Assembly (NCBI GenBank): GCA_964019165.1
Contig: OZ025269.1
Span: forward strand, 3,268,084-3,332,083
Direction of reading: 5' to 3'
Length of the DNA: 64,000 nucleotides
Origin: Mastigias papua
Lineage: Eukaryota > Cnidaria > Scyphozoa > Rhizostomeae > Mastigiidae
Below the pieces are notes generated by a model. The model was not told the origin of the DNA, did no database searches, and saw only the letters and a program-made list of their open reading frames with translations. Below are positions 16,784 through 34,845 of the stretch, one piece after another. The first letter of the stretch is position 1. Each line of letters begins with the position of its first letter. The position numbers and the translations under genes are program-made.

Positions 16784-19700
16784 ATGCAGTTATTACTTAA
16801 TAATAGGTATCTGGCTTACCTGTTATTGTCTTTCTTCATTATCTTTTCATCTTTCTACATGGTACGTGTTAATTATGGATACTCGGCACAGCCTAAAATA
16901 CAATCAGACGAATTAAAATTGCATTCCTTCTACCAAACATGGTGTAACATAAGACGACTGAGGAGTGACTGGAAAAAGATTCTACGGCCATGCGAAGGCC
17001 TGACGAGATGGGGCTCAACAAAGGAAGGCTGGCGAGAGTCAACAGATCCACAAACAAGCGTCGTTGTTGCTATGGATATACGGCCTACATGTACGTAAAG
17101 ACATATTATCGAATTGATTGCGATAAACTAGGCAGCACGATTAGCCGAAATAAAGAATTAAATGTGCGTAAAGCTGAATTCGAACAAGAAAATGCTTACT
17201 TTAATAAAAAAATGTGTCATAACATCAACAGATTAAACTCAGCTCTAGTTCTGTTTGAAGATTAGAAGCCTTATCTCATCAGTCATTATGTTAAGATGTT
17301 GAGGAATATGTAGGTCACGGTTTTGTAATGTATATTTGCCAGCTTGCAAGCTTCTAGTATATATCTAATGAGCACAGTGAAGAATAATAATAGCAGACAG
17401 ATGGGTTTATGGGTGCAGCTCGAACGAAATTTTTCCAAGATCTCACTCATTATCCTGAATGAAACGCTGTTTAGTGTAATGTACTTTCATGGTTTTCTTC
17501 TTCAAGAAAACTACTATTAGTGGTCGAAATCACTGTTTTAGGCCCTGCAGTGAGTAGTCAAATATTTAGAGGACACATCTGTCGGGCAGAAAGCCAAAGG
17601 TGTGAAGCAGGCCTCGGGCCATAGTTCACATGCTTGCTCCCTAGCAATTTAACATCAGATCGATACCTATGGGGATAAACAGGGGGGTGGGAGGCAGCAA
17701 GGAATCTTACAATGTTGTCAGCCAAAGATTATTACTTTACTTCGCGAAGTGATACTTAGCATTTGTGTTTACAATTCAGTTTATGTATGCCTAAATGTGT
17801 ACAATGATAGACGATAGGAATGCCATCTAGTAGTTGCAGGATTACTTGCATTAGGGATCTACAGAAAACTGTATTTGTACACTCAACGGATTGAACTCAT
17901 TACTTGTCATTGAATTTGCAATGAATGTTATTGCCAATTCGCGGGGCCTTTGGTATGCTGTAGTCAAATTCTAATCTGAAGCCAAAGAAGATAGGTATAG
18001 GATAGGATAGGAAAAGATCAGAATGATCTTCGATTTGATGGGGAAGCCCATCATTTTACACATGGAATAAAGTGAAGCAAAGTTTCCAGACAGAAAGCTA
18101 CAAAAGGCTTTGAAATTTCAAAGAAAGATTTTCTGTTGCAATGCGTAACGCTCAGCAAAACACTGCAAAAAGTAACTCGAAATATTCCTGCTACTTATCA
18201 TCCACTGACTTAAATGCCACAATTAAACCAAAATGTCACCATTTTTCTAACCATAGATGAATTCAGTAGGATATTTATCGAAACGAGAACGAGCGACAAC
18301 AGGCGAAAGAAAATTGGAGGGGATTCTTGGAGGATTCACTTGAAAGGTCCTTCGTCTCCATCTACGACGGTATACGATCATCAAAATGGGACCTACGAGG
18401 TGTTGTTCTTGATTATCGAGCCAGGAACATACAGGATACATGCGTACTTAGAGCATTCATTATGCGACGGACTGAAAGAGCCTCCAGATAATTGGTTTGC
18501 AATAGGTGAGCAATGCTGATAGTTTCTTTTCAAACGAATTGCATATAAAGATCTATTAAAACTATTATATAATATTTTTTACTCCCCCTGCAGCTACTTC
18601 CCTGGTTGTACTAATAATGAGGAAGGCAATACAATGGCATTACTTTTTGTTTGTAAACTTAAGCCTAAATGACATCAGGTTGTTTCGACCCAAAAATAGC
18701 TTCACTTCACTTTGATAAAGGGGGAATATGTCTCAATGCATTTTATAAAAAGGATGGAAAAGCACGAAAAAGGTTGGAATATGGGTAAGTAAGGAGCTTA
18801 AAAGTACATAACACTTATTTCCTGTAATTAAATTTAGGAAATTATGTAAGTTGATGTAGACATTAATCAGTCATGATAACTTCTATCTTGCAACAAAAAG
18901 GCAATGCCACAGACAGAATAAACTCGGGATTTTGTTTATCAGGAAACGCCCAGGGCAAATACCAACCACATGGCTCACTTGGTTCAGATCGAGCATATCT
19001 GTCAAAGATGCTTCATTCTGTACAAGAAATAACTATCAAGGACGAAAATTCAAACGAGTATCAAGAAGGTAAGTTAAAGCTTTGCAGCAGTTGATCCTGT
19101 TGTTAAGGTCTACTCAGATTTCCGGTCCCTAAAAACAATCAATGCCAAAGTCCTTGAAACATCCACTGAATAATGCAGTTCATTTGACAACAGTGATTCT
19201 CCAGTTAAAAGCTAAATTAATGATCCGAAAGTTTAGCTGCCAGAGAGCATGGTCGCGAGATGTTTGAAAGCTCTGTCAGGTCTATTTTCTCCCAACCTAA
19301 CTGACCGATCATCATGGAGGATTCTGACCACACATGCTAAGACTAGGGCCATTTTGCATGATGATTGATCAATTAGGTTGGGAGGAAATAGACCAAATTA
19401 GGTTTCAGGTTTCCCCCCTCTCTCCCTTACGGGTGTGTGATACATTTTATTTAGTTATTTATTTGTGCATAATTGTTTTCTTTTAGTTATTTATGTGTAA
19501 TGGCTACAGGGTTGCTATGTAATTCCATGCTCCCTGAGGTATCGTTTTTGTATTTTTATGTTTTGTAAATATTTATACGAATAAAAAAAATAGACTTTAT
19601 TGGAGTTCGCAAACATTAGGCCGCTATGGTCTGCCTGAGTGCTTTTTGAGAGCGAATCGACTTGTTTGCTGCAAGTACAATCTTTTCAACTCAGCATCGT

Positions 19701-22700
19701 TCCATGGTGGTATAGTGGAATATTGTTCTATCTATCAACAAGTGTTGTAAGTGTTCCAAGACTTATAGCAGGCATTGAAGATAACTCTGGGTCTTCATTA
19801 GGTAAAGGTTCTTGATTTGAAATTATTCCAAGCAAGGGGTGTTTAGTATGAGATTTTTAGAATTTCGTAGCAAGACTGTTTTGGTAAGATATTTTCACAC
19901 AACTATCTTGCATCGTGTTTGATGTGTATCCCAGAGTCCATACCATACTCGCAGATTGAACGAAACAATATCTAAGCACGAAAGACTGAGGGCAATCCTT
20001 CTTTTCAGCCGTTCGTGCTTTGATGCAGAATGGTAACAGTGTATGCAAAAATGATTGCAACTTCTTATGGGATGGCTATGGACGATGGATCAATGACAAA
20101 TGGCATCCATATCAAACCGAAGAAGGTATTATTTGCAATTTCTCAATGTGATATTTGGAGAAGATAGCATCAGAGGAATCTTCCTTAGAGACATATATTC
20201 AATAAACCAATAAGATTCCTATGCATCGATGATAATATATAATATTACGATATACAACTGACCAGAGATTCTGAAATAGAACATTGCATAGTTGCAACAC
20301 GTGAATCTAGGTTTGCATCATCAAATTGTATTGAATATAAAGCAACGCAAGGCGCCGAGTGACCAAATGGGCAGTCGAGAACTTAGAGATTTCTTTTACG
20401 TAGTCACAATGTACAAACACTTCTAAGTTCTCTATTGAACACCTTACGTAATTGCAGCCACCTTGTGTTAGTGTAGTAATATTTCAGGCAACTTGGCATT
20501 ACGCGTAGGCATTTGGCCTCTAGTTTGTACCCCATCCTTGAATCCCAATAAGCTTTGGATACAATGGGAAGAAAGCTACTAGCTGCCAAAGTGCTGCATA
20601 AAAACTGCGACGCTGTCGAAGACCAGAACACAAGAAACCCTTTTATTAGTTTCCAAGTTGGCAAGATGCAATCCGAAAAAGATAGCCAAAGAGATTGTTT
20701 AGGGGCTATAAAATACCCGGGGCTGACTTGGACAAAGTGATGTTCCCGATGAAAAGCGCTCTGAAAATATGACTAAAGGGTTACACTTTTTTCCAAGAAA
20801 ATCTCTTTCTTCCTGAGCCTAAATTTTCCTAAACTTCTCCCGGCATTAAAGATGACATACTCTTAAGATATTCTTAACTGTTATTAAAGTAAACTGGCTA
20901 AAAGAGGTTTACCAATATTTGTTATAAAAAGTTTGAACCTTGGTATCTAAGATTATCTAAGGAACGTTTCGATCTTAGTAAAGGAGCTTGCAAAGAATGA
21001 GGTAATATCACACGTAAAAAAGACGAACTTTGGAACATGAGAATTGTGATTTTGCTAGCATTTTCTTAAGATCTTGGCCTATTGAGCTTCATTTTCTTAT
21101 AAACGTTTCTGTTATAAAAAATGTGTACCTAGTTGCAAATAGAATTGAAATAGAACTGATATTTACCAACTTCACAAAAATATTTAGAATCCAGGATCAG
21201 CACTGGTTACAACTGACATACGTCAGAGACTTAAAAAATCAATTTTTTGAACAGAAGAAGGCGACAATGAAGAGATAAAGGTGCAAATTCAGCCAAATCA
21301 CGATGGGATAATATGGTTTTATGGCGACTCAGTGATGGCACAGTTCTATAGCAACATAAAAATCTTTGGCAAAATCTGCTTTTTGTTCACCGGAGGTTGT
21401 GGCCACACATACAATTGGGTATACCAAATCAAAGGTAAGTCGGGTTGCATTTTTGATTTCGATAAGGGGAGGTTCATTTTCTGGTGAATATGGGCGGATC
21501 TGGAGATTGAGGGTACTACGGTAAGAGAGGTGGTATGGGTAAAGGAGAAGGGAGAGTGATGAAACCAGCCGAAATGTAGTGAACTCAATGTTGACCAGAG
21601 ATTATCCAAGTCATTGCGTAGAAAATGCGTTATCATTTGAACAAGTTGTTAAATAACATACCCATCAAGAAGTCGTGCAAGACCTGCAACTCTTCTTCTT
21701 AGGCTACAACACAACGAGAGCAAAACTTGAGAACGATGACAAGGACTTCAATAGAACTAGAATCATAAATGAGGTTAGAGATGTGCTTCAATTCAAGCCG
21801 TTCAACAAACCACAGTCGATACTCTTCGCTAATTTTGGACTGCATTTCACTGAAAGCTCGTCATTTTCGAATTACAAGAAATTGATACAAGAGTTTGTTG
21901 GCTTGGTCAAAAACCAAAGTATATACAAAGGGAACGTGATTTGGAGGACGACTACAGCTTTGAATAAGCATAAACTTGGTGGAAGACAACAGCATTCACG
22001 CCGATTTTTGACGCAGCAAGTAAGCGCTTTTTTACTTATTGTGCTTCTTGTAAAATCGCTGCTTACGAAGATAAGTTTTAGCACTAGCGAGCAGAAGCAG
22101 CGCCAAGGGGGGGTTAGAGGGGGAGTTGGCCTCTCCATGATCGAGTTTCTAATTCATCAAAAGCGGAGAACAAAGGTTAAGTATGGAATGGGATTTCTAG
22201 CAAAATCAGGTTCGGTGCTGTTTACCTCATTGCTCTTTATCGCGCCATTGACGAGTCATTTATTGCACTGCGGCGCATTAAAGGGTGTTGTCTCTAAAGA
22301 ACGTGTTTATCGCAAGGATGTGGCTTAATTACCCAGTCGTTAATGGCCGCCCATGCAAGCAAACCGATTGAAGTTGTGTTATGAGAGACTAATTCTGTGT
22401 ATTCTATGATATTTACTATGATTACCCTATTACACTCAGCGATGCCAGGTGAGAAAAAGCACAGGGACTTCTTAAAAGAGTGATCCTTCAAGTCACCAAT
22501 CACTGCATCTCCTTGGCAATAAATTTTAAAACAATCTTGGAAGATATGCAGCAATTATCCTTTTATTAAAAAGAATTGAAGACTGAATGTTTAAGTGACA
22601 GACCAGAATATCATTAGAAAGTACCATGGGATTCGCCAATCTTTTTGGTCGAAGATTCATATGGCAGTAAATTCACTTTGAACAATACAATTCAACTAGC

Positions 22701-22939
22701 TCTGGCAAATAAGCAACAATTGATTTTTGTTTCAGAGAGTGACTCTGTTCAATGCATATGCGACAAGTCAGATGTGTGCAGCTGGTATCCCTGTGTTGGA
22801 CTTGTTTTCATTGACTGATTCATACCCAAAAGGGTCTGGTATTGGTGGGTACCAATTCGACGCCGTTCATTACGAGCATAAGGTTTTTGGTAAAGCTGAG
22901 AGGCGAATAGAACATTTGCTAAAGAGAAAACTAATATGA
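16784..22939 (+). CDS. NXPE: NXPE-family PC-esterase-like type II membrane protein (copy A, 7 exons)
   Basis: Exons 16784-17090, 18257-18505, 18943-19068, 20009-20125, 21255-21434, 21703-22019 and 22736-22939 join to exactly 500 codons including TGA, all with GT-AG introns. The product has a short cytoplasmic start, one membrane anchor (about residues 9-27), a brief stem, a neurexophilin-like half (WCNIRRLRSDWKKILRPCEG; GGDSWRIHLKG; YEVLFLIIEPGTY) and a C-terminal GDSL/PC-esterase half. Active-site blocks are present: W-F-Y-G290-D291-S292, an FGLH block, and D474-A-V-H477. The length is close to vertebrate NXPE proteins. Members are thought to modify glycans or act at the cell surface; the substrate is unknown. 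The start is the only ATG that keeps the anchor. Introns 17091-18256 and 21435-21702 are absent from copy B. Confidence 0.92.
19140..19777. mobile_element. MITE in NXPE-A intron 3, with a nested hairpin
   Basis: The left end CAATGCCAAAGTCCTTGAAA and the reverse complement of the right end, CAATGCCTGCTATAAGTCTT, are related inverted repeats; both continue into a GGAACA/GAAACA block. A second copy is at 23903-24173. Inside, 19279-19316 and 19357-19394 form a 38-bp stem (GGTCTATTTTCTCCCAACCT against its near-complement), probably a separate nested foldback. Confidence 0.6.
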
Positions 22940-23047
22940 AGTACTAACATGCAACTTACAGGCAGGGGCGTGTGGAAGTAGGTGTGATGGGTGTCACAGC
23001 CTATCATATCAATTATGGCTTGTCGGTACTTCTACTCTTGAGTGCCG

Positions 23048-23053
23048 AATAAA
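23048..23053 (+). terminator. Poly(A) signal for NXPE-A
   Basis: AATAAA lies 109 bases after the NXPE-A stop codon and is the first such hexamer downstream. Confidence 0.55.
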
Positions 23054-23220
23054 CAGGGGTGGGAATAATTAGGGGGGTTGGAAAACGCTCTAAAAAATAA
23101 TTGGGGGTTGAAACAAATAGGGAAGGTTGGAATATAGAACACATGAATATTGCGAAGAACAACTTAGCAACATTGAATAATCATGAATTATCTATAAAAA
23201 AAGCAAGATAAAGGAAACTA

Positions 23221-23265
23221 TGACAAGTGAAAGTGCGAGAAAATAACTGACACGACCGGGGTTAT
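23221..23265 (-). mobile_element. SINE 3' remnant
   Basis: The reverse complement contains GTTATTTTCTCGCACTTTCA, matching the sequence just after the tRNA-like head at 3276-3300. The upstream tRNA-like part is mostly lost. Confidence 0.65.
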
Positions 23266-23902
23266 TCAATATTTTCTGGTTGGTCTTTAAGTAGATTGAA
23301 ATGGTCCCTGGAAAAAATCGCAATTTCACTGAAAACATCTTCAAAATTAATAAATGGGGGGTTGGAATAAGTGCGGGGGGTTGGGAAAAATTTCAAAAAT
23401 TAGAAATCGGGGAGGGGGACGATTATTCGGTATTCAAGAGTAGGAACCTGTCTGTATACTTCTTTTGCTACGCCCCACACTTAAAATGCCACTGATTGAA
23501 GGGGCGGGGAAGGTTTAATGGGTTTAGGAAAGAGAAATGCTTATGGTTCGAAACTATGACATTATTATTTTGTGGGTTCTAGCATTCTCTTACCCGTAGA
23601 TACAACCTGCTTGCTAGCCATGCATTAGTTTCACAAGTAAATATTTACATTGAGCCTGCACAAGGAGTGAGACTGAATACCAAGAAAACTATCGCCGAAT
23701 GGAGCGTGTAAAAAACTGAACAAGCCGTGACATAAGTGCTTATTACAAAGGATGACCTTTCCCGATCTTATAATAAGACATCGGAAGTTTCCTTCCTGAG
23801 AGTGTTGCTATCATATGAAATAACTAGAGCAGCTGCGCATGTGCAGGTTCTAGTATAAGATATAGTACACAAAACTCCTTTACAACTTCAACAACACGCC
23901 TA

Positions 23903-24173
23903 CAATCACTTTCAATAGTCCTTGGAACATCCACTGAAAATTCCATTTACTTGAAAGCTGTAGATTTCCAATTAAACGTCAAAGGCTTGTGACCCCCATC
24001 CCCTTAAAACAATAGTGAGGTAAAAGCTTAGTTGCTTAAGTACCATTATGAGAGCAAATGGACTTGTCTTCTACCAGTTTAATTCAAGTTAAACAATGTT
24101 TTAGGGGTGTGGGCGAGTTTTCTTTATTAGCTGAAAAGTAATACAAGTGTTCCAAGACCATTGGAAAGCATTG
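23903..24173. mobile_element. MITE, second copy of the NXPE-A intron 3 family
   Basis: The left end resembles the 19140 element (AGTCCTTGGAACATCCACTGAA against AGTCCTTGAAACATCCACTG). The right end GTGTTCCAAGACCATTGGAA is its inverted counterpart. At about 270 bp it lacks the nested insertion seen in the other copy. Confidence 0.6.
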
Positions 24174-24670
24174 TAAATAAACAGAACACAGCAGCAACGA
24201 CAGTCTGCTCTTCCGAGAACAGATTCCTCAACCTATAATTAGCATACTCCTGATCACCCCTTCAATCAGATCTCCATACAAAGAATTTTGTATTTTTTTG
24301 ATAAAATGTATAAAATCAATATGTGTTTTATATGGTATTTTGGTAAACCCCTTGGTGGGTACAAGGTCAGATAAGACTTAAGCTATAAGACTTATAGACT
24401 AGTTTTATACCACGTTACAACCACACTTATACATAAATTTGAATAACAATGTTGATATATTCTTACCGCCAAAGCTGCGTATTGTTGCTACTTTTGTAAA
24501 CTAACATGATGAATGATATTTTTAAAAGACCTACCAGAACATGTAGTCGAAAAAACAAGTTCAGATAACTTTTTCGACTCATGCAAAGCGCATTTCTCAG
24601 AGAATCAACTTTAGTGTTTTTATCTATTGAATCATTAATATCGACTACTTCCTCGTTAAATGATAATTAA

Positions 24671-24732
24671 TGATGATAATGATGGTGATGATGATGAGGA
24701 TTATGATGATGATAATGATGATGATGATGATG
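24671..24732. repeat. (GAT)n microsatellite
   Basis: Imperfect GAT/TGA trinucleotide repeats. Confidence 0.85.
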
Positions 24733-24769
24733 GTGACTTGATTTTTCTTTACCTGCTATTTGTATAGAG

Positions 24770-25000
24770 CCTGCTGGGGTAAAGTGGGTAACCCGGGGTA
24801 AAATGGGTAATTGACCATTCGCAAATTAACCACTTGTTTTCTGTCTTTCATGCCTAATTTATGTGATTTCTTATAGAGAGGTATTGTACTAAGTTAAAAA
24901 AATAGCACTTTGCTTTATCATGGCCATAAGTCAATAATAATGATGCAAATATTCACTTACCCACTTTACCCCGGGTTATCCATTTTACCCCAGCAGACCC
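24770..25000. mobile_element. MITE with GGGGTAAARTGGGTAA-type inverted repeats
   Basis: The left end CTGCTGGGGTAAAGTGGGTA continues with ACCCGGGGTAAAATGGGTAA. The reverse complement of the right end is CTGCTGGGGTAAAATGGATA followed by ACCCGGGGTAAAGTGGGTAA. The element is 231 bp, non-coding, with TIRs of about 40 bp; a target duplication is not clear. Confidence 0.8.
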
Positions 25001-26940
25001 TGTGTGATGCATAGTATTTTGTTATATTTTTGCGAAATAATATGAAGCCAATAGCCAAACTAGAAATAAGAATCAATTGATAGGAATAAGAATAATAATA
25101 TTGGGCGCCTAAAGATCTCAATATCATTATAATTCTCTTTGTTATTTTGAGTATAGTATTGAATTTTTATATATTCTAGCCCATGACATATCATGGGCAT
25201 ACACATTAAACACGGAAAAGGCATAACTAGACATCAAAATTGATTTTCATTCATAGACTTAATGCATCCTTACTCTAAACAGATACAAACTACGTCCACT
25301 AGCATTTATGGTATTTCGAGTTAAATTCTTCAATAGAGCCTAAAACATGTACGGATGTGACTCATTTGTGGAGTTGGGAATGGAAACAGCAGATCCGTGA
25401 TTAGAGAAAGTCCAGATTAGTATACAGAGCATATCTATTTATTGAAAGTAGGCCATCAGAGCCAACACGAATTATCAGGTGCACAAATAATGTATATTAA
25501 GATTAATTAACCTATAGATTGTATCCAGATCTATTATTTCACTGTTTAGATAATTTTGCACTGTGTAATTTCTGCCATCCCCACCGATTATTCTCTAATA
25601 ACGACCGTTATTTTACAAAATGTGAAGCTGCTAAAAGCTCCTATTTCAAGATCTGTCCTCCATTAAGAGACAATTGATGCTGAGTACCATTTTTCAGTCA
25701 CAACATGCTATGATCTTTAGTCGATGAGTTCTGTTGCATAAGAGACTGAAAAGCTTTACGCACGACTTCCTTTTTAAGTGCAAGCTCGAGTACAAGCCAG
25801 AACTCATTCGTTATTAGAAACTACAACTAATACAGCATTCACTGAGGACGGCTACATATTGCAATTACTCATAAAAAGTATTCAAAAATGGCACCCCCTG
25901 TTACTATACATTCCAATATCTGATACGAAAGAGTCTCGTTCATAAAAGATAAAGAATGAATACACTTTTAATAACATCGTTTATGCTTTGATTAACCCCT
26001 ACACAATGTCTTTAGATAGGCATTGGGTTATAGCAGGTACCGGTAATTTCAGAGCAACAAGCATTGAAACGCTATGCCACTCTATGAATGGGCCTAATTG
26101 GAAAACGAATAGGGTAGGTCAGTGAATGAGAAAACTCTACGGAAAAGTTTTATGAGCGCAATGCCAAAAGGTTAACCTAATTAACAAGAGCACTGGCCAA
26201 AGTACTTCTAATTAGCCTTCAATTATAAGGAAGAAAACAAAGAAGTTACGATGGGTACTAACTTGGCTTCAAGTGCAGATTGGTAAGTTCAGAATTTTGC
26301 AGCGATTCTTGGCTAGTCCACTTCTTCACATACAGCGTCGATGAATATAATACGGGCTGCTTCTCGCTTTGTCACCATGGAAGTCAAGAATGATCTCTTC
26401 ATCTTTGATCCCTTGGTGATTCGTATTGCATGCCGGAGATTTATTGACTATGGAAATGGTACTAACAAGGGAATAAAAACATTGTTGTAGAGCTTTTTAT
26501 AACTGCGCAAATAACAAACAAACTCTATTGTGAAAATTCGAAAAGAGTTTAAATACACACAGAAAGCAGCCCACCTTTTAAAAGCCAGACAAGGCGGTGC
26601 TGTGTTTTGTTTTGCCTCTTTATCACTCTTTGCAGAAAAATCGTATTTTATTGTCTCCTTGTATATTCAAAGTTTCTCATCATCATACTAAATAACTGGA
26701 AAAGAACAGCAATGTGTTGTAGGCTAAAATATTTACAACAATACACATTTGCTTTTTGCAAGAAAGTTGTCAAAAAGTTAAAAAAGTTCAGTGCTGGATT
26801 TTTGAGACCTAAGAAGTTTGATAAGTTCATAAACACATGAAATTTGAACTTCCTTCCAAGTCCATCATCTCTTTTTTATTTATTGTGTAAAGACTTCTTG
26901 TGAGGATCTATGTCCTATAGCGCTACGTCTGTATAGTGCC

Positions 26941-27002
26941 TGCTTACCTGTGTTATGCTATACTTACACAGTGCTTACCTGTGTTATGCTATACTTACAC
27001 AG
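26941..27002. repeat. Perfect 31-bp tandem duplication
   Basis: Two identical 31-base units (starting TGCTTACCTGTGTTATGC) lie side by side. Confidence 0.9.
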
Positions 27003-28119
27003 TTTCACATATTCTTGCTAAGAAAGTTTCAGGAAAGCTTTAACAATAAAATTATGAAAAAGCTCAGAAAACTCCAATACGGGACGAAGCATATTTTCTG
27101 ATAAAAAACGCGTGTTTTCGATAGTTTGAAAGCTAGACTTTGGCAAAATATATCACAACAGAAGAGTTTCATCATGTGTTCCCTTCAGCACAACATTTTA
27201 TAAATTTCATTTAGCAACTGGCAATCTCTGTTAATGCTACGATCGGCACAAATGAAGTGACCAAATGTTTGGAACCAACTGGATGTAAGCAAAATTCTTA
27301 AAGATTTCCTCATTGTATTGGAAGGGTAGCCCCAATCTTCACGGTTTGAAAAGATATTGGGAAGATAGTGTAGAGTTCTTTTTAACTGGCGATATGATAT
27401 ACGCAGAAGACGGATTCTTGCCATAGTATTTGAGACTAAAATCTCCAGCTAGAGTCTTATTATCAGAAACTTACTACTGCATAAGTGTTATCGCGCTAGG
27501 TGAGCTAAGCAGACGCTGATGGTCCTGCATGAAATGAGAAAAGCCATGAAAGAAGAGTGAAACACATTCTCTTCTTCTTCCTTGACTCTTCCCTGCTAAA
27601 TAATTAAAACTGGATCGTACACACGAATAGATTTTGTTCTTTGTAAAACCGGAATTCATATCCACTGGTGCTTTTCCGTTTCTTGTCATGTTCTTATCTT
27701 AGGCAATTCCCTGACTACACATAAAATTGGTAAAGGCAAGGATAGATTTGAATGTACAAGACATGTTCTCGATTGATTCAACAATCACCTTCAGCTATAA
27801 GAGATGCATGTAACATGTGCAAATATATGTACTTTATATCTGAATCTCTTACATGTGTATCTTAGAACTGAAGATGATTGTGGAATCAATCGAAAACGTC
27901 TTTTACGGTCATTCAAATCTATTGTCGTTTATACCAAGTTTATCTGCAAGCTACGAATGATGCGAAACTCTGGTAAAATTCCAAAATCATATAAAGTCCA
28001 TCCGTTTTCAGAAAGCATGAGCAAGGAACATGGAACCGTAGTTGGTAACTGTTGAAGAGCCAGATCATTGACTTCATAGCTCCGTTGTTGCTCTTCAACT
28101 GGGGCTCAAGACAGTGACA

Positions 28120-32835
<4,716 letters not shown>

Positions 32836-32887
32836 AAATATGTGTAAAATTAGTCACATACAGGACATGCTTATTCTAGATAAAGCT

Positions 32888-32893
32888 AATAAA
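32888..32893 (+). terminator. Poly(A) signal for NXPE-B
   Basis: AATAAA lies 53 bases past the NXPE-B stop codon. Confidence 0.65.
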
Positions 32894-33370
32894 ACAAAGG
32901 ACAAATATGTGATGAATAATGCTAATCAAACAGGGTATAGATGTAATGAATAATGTCGTATACATTGTAACAAAGTAATAATTGACATGCAACAGATTCA
33001 AAAATCGCCTATTAATTTAACAGGGAACTTGCATGTATATTAGATGCAGTTTTCCCTTTATTTCATTTAGCTAGGATAAGATTTTATACAGAGGGGTGTT
33101 CTATTGACTATTGTTATTATTCTGTGGTGCAGAATCATCGAAACATACTTAGGTATTTGTTGGTTTCTTATAAATCGCCGCTGCTGAAAAACTTTCATAA
33201 AATGGATCTATTAAGACGTCGCGTATGAATGATCAGTTAAGCAATATAACAGAACAAATTGGTATGACACCAGGTTGGGAATAATAACGTCCTTGAAATT
33301 GACTCTGTTCCTAGGAACTTAGAAGTGACTCTGTCCTTGGTCAATCAACTACGCAATGAAACATACACAC

Positions 33371-33524
33371 ATTCATTCACTCATTCACTCTTTCACTCAT
33401 TTACTCACTCACTCATTCACTCACTCATTCACTCATTCACTCACTCACTCACTCACTCACTCACTCACTCACTCACTCACTCACTCACTCACTCACTCAC
33501 TCACTCACTCATTAACTCATTCGT

Positions 33525-33558
<34 letters not shown>

Positions 33559-33606
33559 GATCAATCAATCAATCAATCATTGAATTATTCAATTAATCAA
33601 TCAATA
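33371..33606. repeat. (TCAC)n / (AATC)n tetranucleotide arrays
   Basis: ACTC/ATTC repeats (about 33371-33521) are followed by CAAT repeats (about 33528-33606). The THSLTHSL and NQSI reading frames are artefacts. Confidence 0.95.
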
Positions 33607-34231
33607 ACGCTCTGCTGAAATAGCATTTTGTTGGATAAGCCCATAAATACTTAGGGCTTCAGATTTAAATATAAAAATAGTATATTTCAGCCTGTTGCAG
33701 TCTAGGGTCTTTATGTCTAGATATATTGATTTCAGCAAAAATATCCACTTATACGCATTTTAGTGTTACATAGACTTATGAAAATATAAATTTTTGAATG
33801 AAATTATCGGTACTCACTAACAACATCCACTACATTGTTCAATATATTTGAATACTCTTTAAATAGGAATTTTATCAAAAATACATATTAGACTGAATTT
33901 CTCTCTTGAATTGTCATTTATCTACTAACATTAAGGCAAAATAGAATAAACTAACTAATTTTGTACTTTAATAGCGCAACTGATTTACCGGCATGTTTCT
34001 TGCATCCGTAGTTGCGTTCGAGTCTTCACCTTTTCTCTGGATGAACTGCACTGTAGACACAGAGTACGAGAAAGAACCGAGGGCGATCGTCAGAGTTTGA
34101 GGACGGTAAAGCGAATGACAGTTATAGACAGGACTTTATGGAATTGAATATGGCACTGTCAGCTCTGACTAGAATACGCAGCAGAAATTGATAGAGTACA
34201 AATGTGATCTAGCTGTCCTAAGCTAATTCTG

Positions 34232-34299
34232 CTGGTCGGGTCCACTTCTCCAAACCAATGCTGCTCTGGTCGGGTCCAATTCTCCAAACCAATGCTGCT
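34232..34299. repeat. 34-bp tandem duplication
   Basis: Two units, 34232-34265 and 34266-34299, start CTGGTCGGGTCCA and differ at one base. Confidence 0.9.
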
Positions 34300-34658
34300 C
34301 TGGCTGCTGTTTAACTTGGCTATTTCATCAACTATGCAATGAAAGTGCTAAACTTATTATCTAGGACAAACATCTCTTTTTATGATTCTGCTTTCAAAGG
34401 AGCGTTTCACAAAGAAATCAGGGGTTCAGGGCTAAGAGTTTTCATTTTATCACCACATCTAACTAGGAAACATTATGATACATTTGAAAAGAAGAACTTT
34501 AGATGTAACCTCCGTTTTACACGCTATCAACAAATAACAATAAACTAGCAAAGCCAATCCAATTGGCCTAGCATCTGAAGATATATCGGCAACATTGAAC
34601 AAGTTAAACGTGCACTTTACAAAATAACGCACAATGATTGTGACAGAGTCGATGTCTA

Positions 34659-34845
<187 letters not shown>

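Larger units (their letters stand above)
23041..23420. repeat. Dispersed G-rich repeat (GGGGGTTGGAA family)
   Basis: Blocks such as AATTAGGGGGGTTGGAAAA (23070s) and AATGGGGGGTTGGAATAA (23350s) bracket the SINE remnant. Related sequence occurs reversed near 37590-37680 and forward near 51420-51480. The unit boundary is not defined. Confidence 0.45.
22940..28119. other. Intergenic between the two NXPE genes, repeats only
   Basis: It contains the copy A 3' UTR, a SINE remnant, G-rich dispersed repeats, two MITEs, a GAT microsatellite and a perfect 31-bp tandem duplication, listed separately. No further NXPE exon or other gene could be supported. Confidence 0.5.

Noticed and set aside
21675..22328. 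A 217-aa single-exon protein
   Set aside because: It is the NXPE-A sixth exon (21703-22019) read through its donor into the intron; homology to copy B stops exactly at the gtaagc donor.
24770..25000. CRISPR-like or regulatory repeat pair
   Set aside because: The two copies are inverted, single and bound a 230-bp unit, which fits a MITE; the DNA is eukaryotic.
28114..28119. NXPE-B start two codons earlier
   Set aside because: The codon is GTG; the first ATG is at 28120.
33325..33618. THSLTHSL / NQSINQS repetitive protein
   Set aside because: This is translation of tetranucleotide microsatellites.
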